In this document: one piece after another, positions 62,413 to 64,000 of the stretch | How positions within the stretch are numbered: position 1 is the first letter of the stretch | Layout: each line of letters opens with the position of its first letter | Origin: Chryseobacterium salivictor | GTDB lineage: Bacteria > Bacteroidota > Bacteroidia > Flavobacteriales > Weeksellaceae | DNA length: 64,000 nucleotides | Direction: 5' to 3' | NCBI RefSeq assembly: GCF_004359195.1 | Contig: NZ_CP037954.1 | Location: 2,914,001 to 2,978,000, forward strand | Notes under the pieces: generated by a model | Databases searched by the model: none | What the model was told of the DNA's origin: nothing | The model's input: the letters and a program-made list of their open reading frames with translations, nothing else | Position numbers and translations under genes: made by a program

Positions 62413-63699
62413 TTACAGCTTAATAAAATCATCCAGGATATCTAACAGAATAAGGTTTCCGAGATATTCATCGCTGTCTTCCTCGTCTCCTTCCATCATA
62501 TCCTTGTAAGCGCGGTAATAATCACAGATAAACTGAGGCACACTTTCTCGCGGATATTCCTGAATCACTTTCGAAATCAAGGTTTTATCCATACTAAAAG
62601 AATAATCTTCGAATTCAACAAATTCCATATTAGGATATTCCGCCAAACTCAGCAGTAAATCAAGTTTTTCCGGAAGTAGATCACCTATTCCGCATAGAAC
62701 TTCCAGCGTTGATTTGATCATATGCTCATCTTCTTTTTCCACCGCCCGAAGATACTTGGAAAGTTCTGCTTCGCGCAGGCACATCCCTTGTAGAAGATTT
62801 TCATACTCGGCCTTAAATTCTGTGGTAATGCTGTCATAGAGCCGTTGACTTTCTTCAAAGATGCCAGCATCTCTGTTAATCTTAGGCCTTATATTTTTAT
62901 TATAAGTTTGTTGCTTATATTCTAGAAATTCTAAACGATCTTGTTCTGCTGCCATCTCTTCCCAATTCGAAATACATTCCAATAATTTCTTTTTTAAAGC
63001 TGCATCTTGCTTGATCGCAACATTATAGATCAGGTTTAAATAGGCATCTTTATCATTTGGAACAAAGCAGTAATCTTCTTCACCAACCCGGGTAAATACC
63101 GCAAAAAGGTCTAAACGTTCATAATTGTTGCGGTCGAAAAACAACCTAAAAATAACCTCCTTTTCAAAAGCAAACATTGGCAGCCTAAAACAAGTGTTCT
63201 CCATCTCATATTTTATCGTTTTACACAATGGATCATCATTCGTGATTGTATATGCTCCTGTCAGCAGAACCATCCTAAAAACAATCTCTTCCAGATCATT
63301 CCTATCCCGTGAAAACATAAATTCATGCTCATGGAAAATTTCTTCCTCTTGATTGTGCCATTTCGGAATATTCCTCATATCGATAGGTTTCCCGCCAAAT
63401 GTCATTCCATAATGTACTTTGAATTGTTCAGCAAATTGTCGCTCTGTTAAATCCCAACCAATCTTTAATACGGCCTCTTTTATAGTCAAAGTAGGATCTT
63501 CCAGTTTATAATGACGTGCCAATTCAATTTTCATTCTAATCAGGTAGTCTCGCGGAGTAAACTCCGTGTTCCGTTTAAAGTCCCTTTTGAATTTTGAAAT
63601 TGAAATTTTGTAGGGTTTCCGCAGTACATCGACCTCTCCAATAGAAATATTACCGACGTTTTGCACCATGCGTTCTATAATCTCCTCTATATAAGCCAT
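62413..63699 (-). CDS. AraC-type HTH protein with large helical C-terminal domain
   Basis: 428 residues. The AraC/HTH_18-like region is at the N-terminus (residues about 15-100: ISKFKRDFKRNTEFTPRDYL, IRMKIELARHYKLEDPTLTI, KEAVLKIGWDLTERQFAEQF), whereas most AraC proteins have it at the C-terminus. The rest is acidic and helical with no known domain. It is convergent with the caspase/hydrolase pair across the terminator at 62330-62368. It may be an independent regulator. The inverted domain order is unusual; a truncated upstream sensor half is possible. Confidence 0.6.
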   Translation of the reverse strand: MAYIEEIIERMVQNVGNISIGEVDVLRKPYKISISKFKRDFKRNTEFTPRDYLIRMKIELARHYKLEDPTLTIKEAVLKIGWDLTERQFAEQFKVHYGMTFGGKPIDMRNIPKWHNQEEEIFHEHEFMFSRDRNDLEEIVFRMVLLTGAYTITNDDPLCKTIKYEMENTCFRLPMFAFEKEVIFRLFFDRNNYERLDLFAVFTRVGEEDYCFVPNDKDAYLNLIYNVAIKQDAALKKKLLECISNWEEMAAEQDRLEFLEYKQQTYNKNIRPKINRDAGIFEESQRLYDSITTEFKAEYENLLQGMCLREAELSKYLRAVEKEDEHMIKSTLEVLCGIGDLLPEKLDLLLSLAEYPNMEFVEFEDYSFSMDKTLISKVIQEYPRESVPQFICDYYRAYKDMMEGDEEDSDEYLGNLILLDILDDFIKL

Positions 63700-63916
63700 A
63701 ATAATTTTTTAATGCGTTGTATTGATTTTCAAAATTATCACTTTGTTTATTACCAGAAAAGGAAGTTCAAGGGCAATTTAGGAAGTCTGGAGTCAAATAC
63801 CTGCTCCTTATATTGAACAAAGCTTTCTTACAGCATTATTTCTTTTTTTTTGTGGGGCTAATTATCAAATCAAAATACAGGAACACGTACAAAAAAACAC
63901 TCCAAATATCTACGAC

Positions 63917-64000
63917 TTATAGCATATTGTCTGACCATGGTGAAAGAAACTGGTTCATTATTTCTATATACTGCTCAGCATCCTCTTTCTGCATAATCAA
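63917..64000 (-). CDS. 3' end of a further minus-strand gene (partial)
   Basis: The minus strand is open from the window end to TAA at 63917-63919 and gives LIMQKEDAEQYIEIMNQFLS PWSDNML, which has coding-like composition. Only 27 residues are seen, too few to identify. It is preceded on the plus side by a 217-bp gap with no other gene found. Confidence 0.35.
   Translation of the reverse strand: MIMQKEDAEQYIEIMNQFLSPWSDNML

Overview
The window is AT-rich and carries hallmarks of the Bacteroidota, most likely a flavobacterium of the Chryseobacterium/Elizabethkingia type. These include a CTnDOT-style tra gene set, a type IX secretion sorting tail, a GLPGLI-family protein, TPR-AraC hybrid regulators and a Bacteroidota tyrosine integrase that lacks the first catalytic arginine. 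No housekeeping genes are seen apart from one tRNA-Asp. The whole window reads as accessory DNA: stacked defence and conflict cassettes, insertion sequences and an integrative conjugative element (ICE).

Layout. 1-3.7 kb: remnants of a locus broken by an IS3-family element (truncated ABC/AAA ATPase, a gene 3' fragment, and an intact DUF4209 protein with a HEPN-like RNxxxHG motif). 3.7-5.5 kb: AbiE type IV toxin-antitoxin pair with an upstream operator-like palindrome. 6.2-7.8 kb: tyrosine integrase, tRNA-Asp(GTC), and a second copy of the tRNA 3' end 120 bp away, suggesting att sites. 8.3-19.2 kb: a compact all-minus-strand island with two tandem modules. The first is a metallo-beta-lactamase (MBL) fold protein plus a 1622-aa trypsin-like protease/STAND-type NTPase fusion. 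The second is another MBL protein, a trypsin-like protease, a small middle protein and a Rad50-like ABC ATPase. I consider this the most interesting region: the same MBL + protease pair is linked to two unrelated NTPase sensors. 19.3-20.6 kb: second IS copy, inverted relative to the first, with a CATT target duplication, beside a degenerate Rhs tip.

21-31 kb: a minus-strand run of TPR protein, lamin-tail/T9SS protein, 2234-aa SpvB/Rhs polymorphic toxin ending in an HExxH metallopeptidase-like tip, and a lipoprotein that is the obvious immunity candidate. 31-34.2 kb: a cluster of small secreted Cys-containing peptide, terminator hairpin, membrane-anchored protein, HTTM/SdpB-like membrane protein and GLPGLI protein, reminiscent of peptide-toxin maturation loci. 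34.3-36.6 kb: small lipoprotein divergent from a TPR-TM-AraC regulator. 36.7-37.3 kb: decayed third IS copy.

38-58 kb: the conjugation module, all on the minus strand. In transcription order it encodes MobA-like RHH protein, relaxase, TraA/ParA, a membrane protein, TraE, TraF, TraG (VirB4 ATPase with an embedded DnaJ J-domain), four periplasmic proteins sharing a C-terminal motif, TraJ, TraK, TraL, TraM, TraN, the coupling ATPase, an M23 peptidase and two accessory proteins, one with a RadC/JAB domain. 59.5-62.3 kb: a two-gene caspase-like protease + alpha/beta-hydrolase operon, convergent across a strong terminator with an AraC-type HTH protein. The last bases hold the 3' end of another minus-strand gene.
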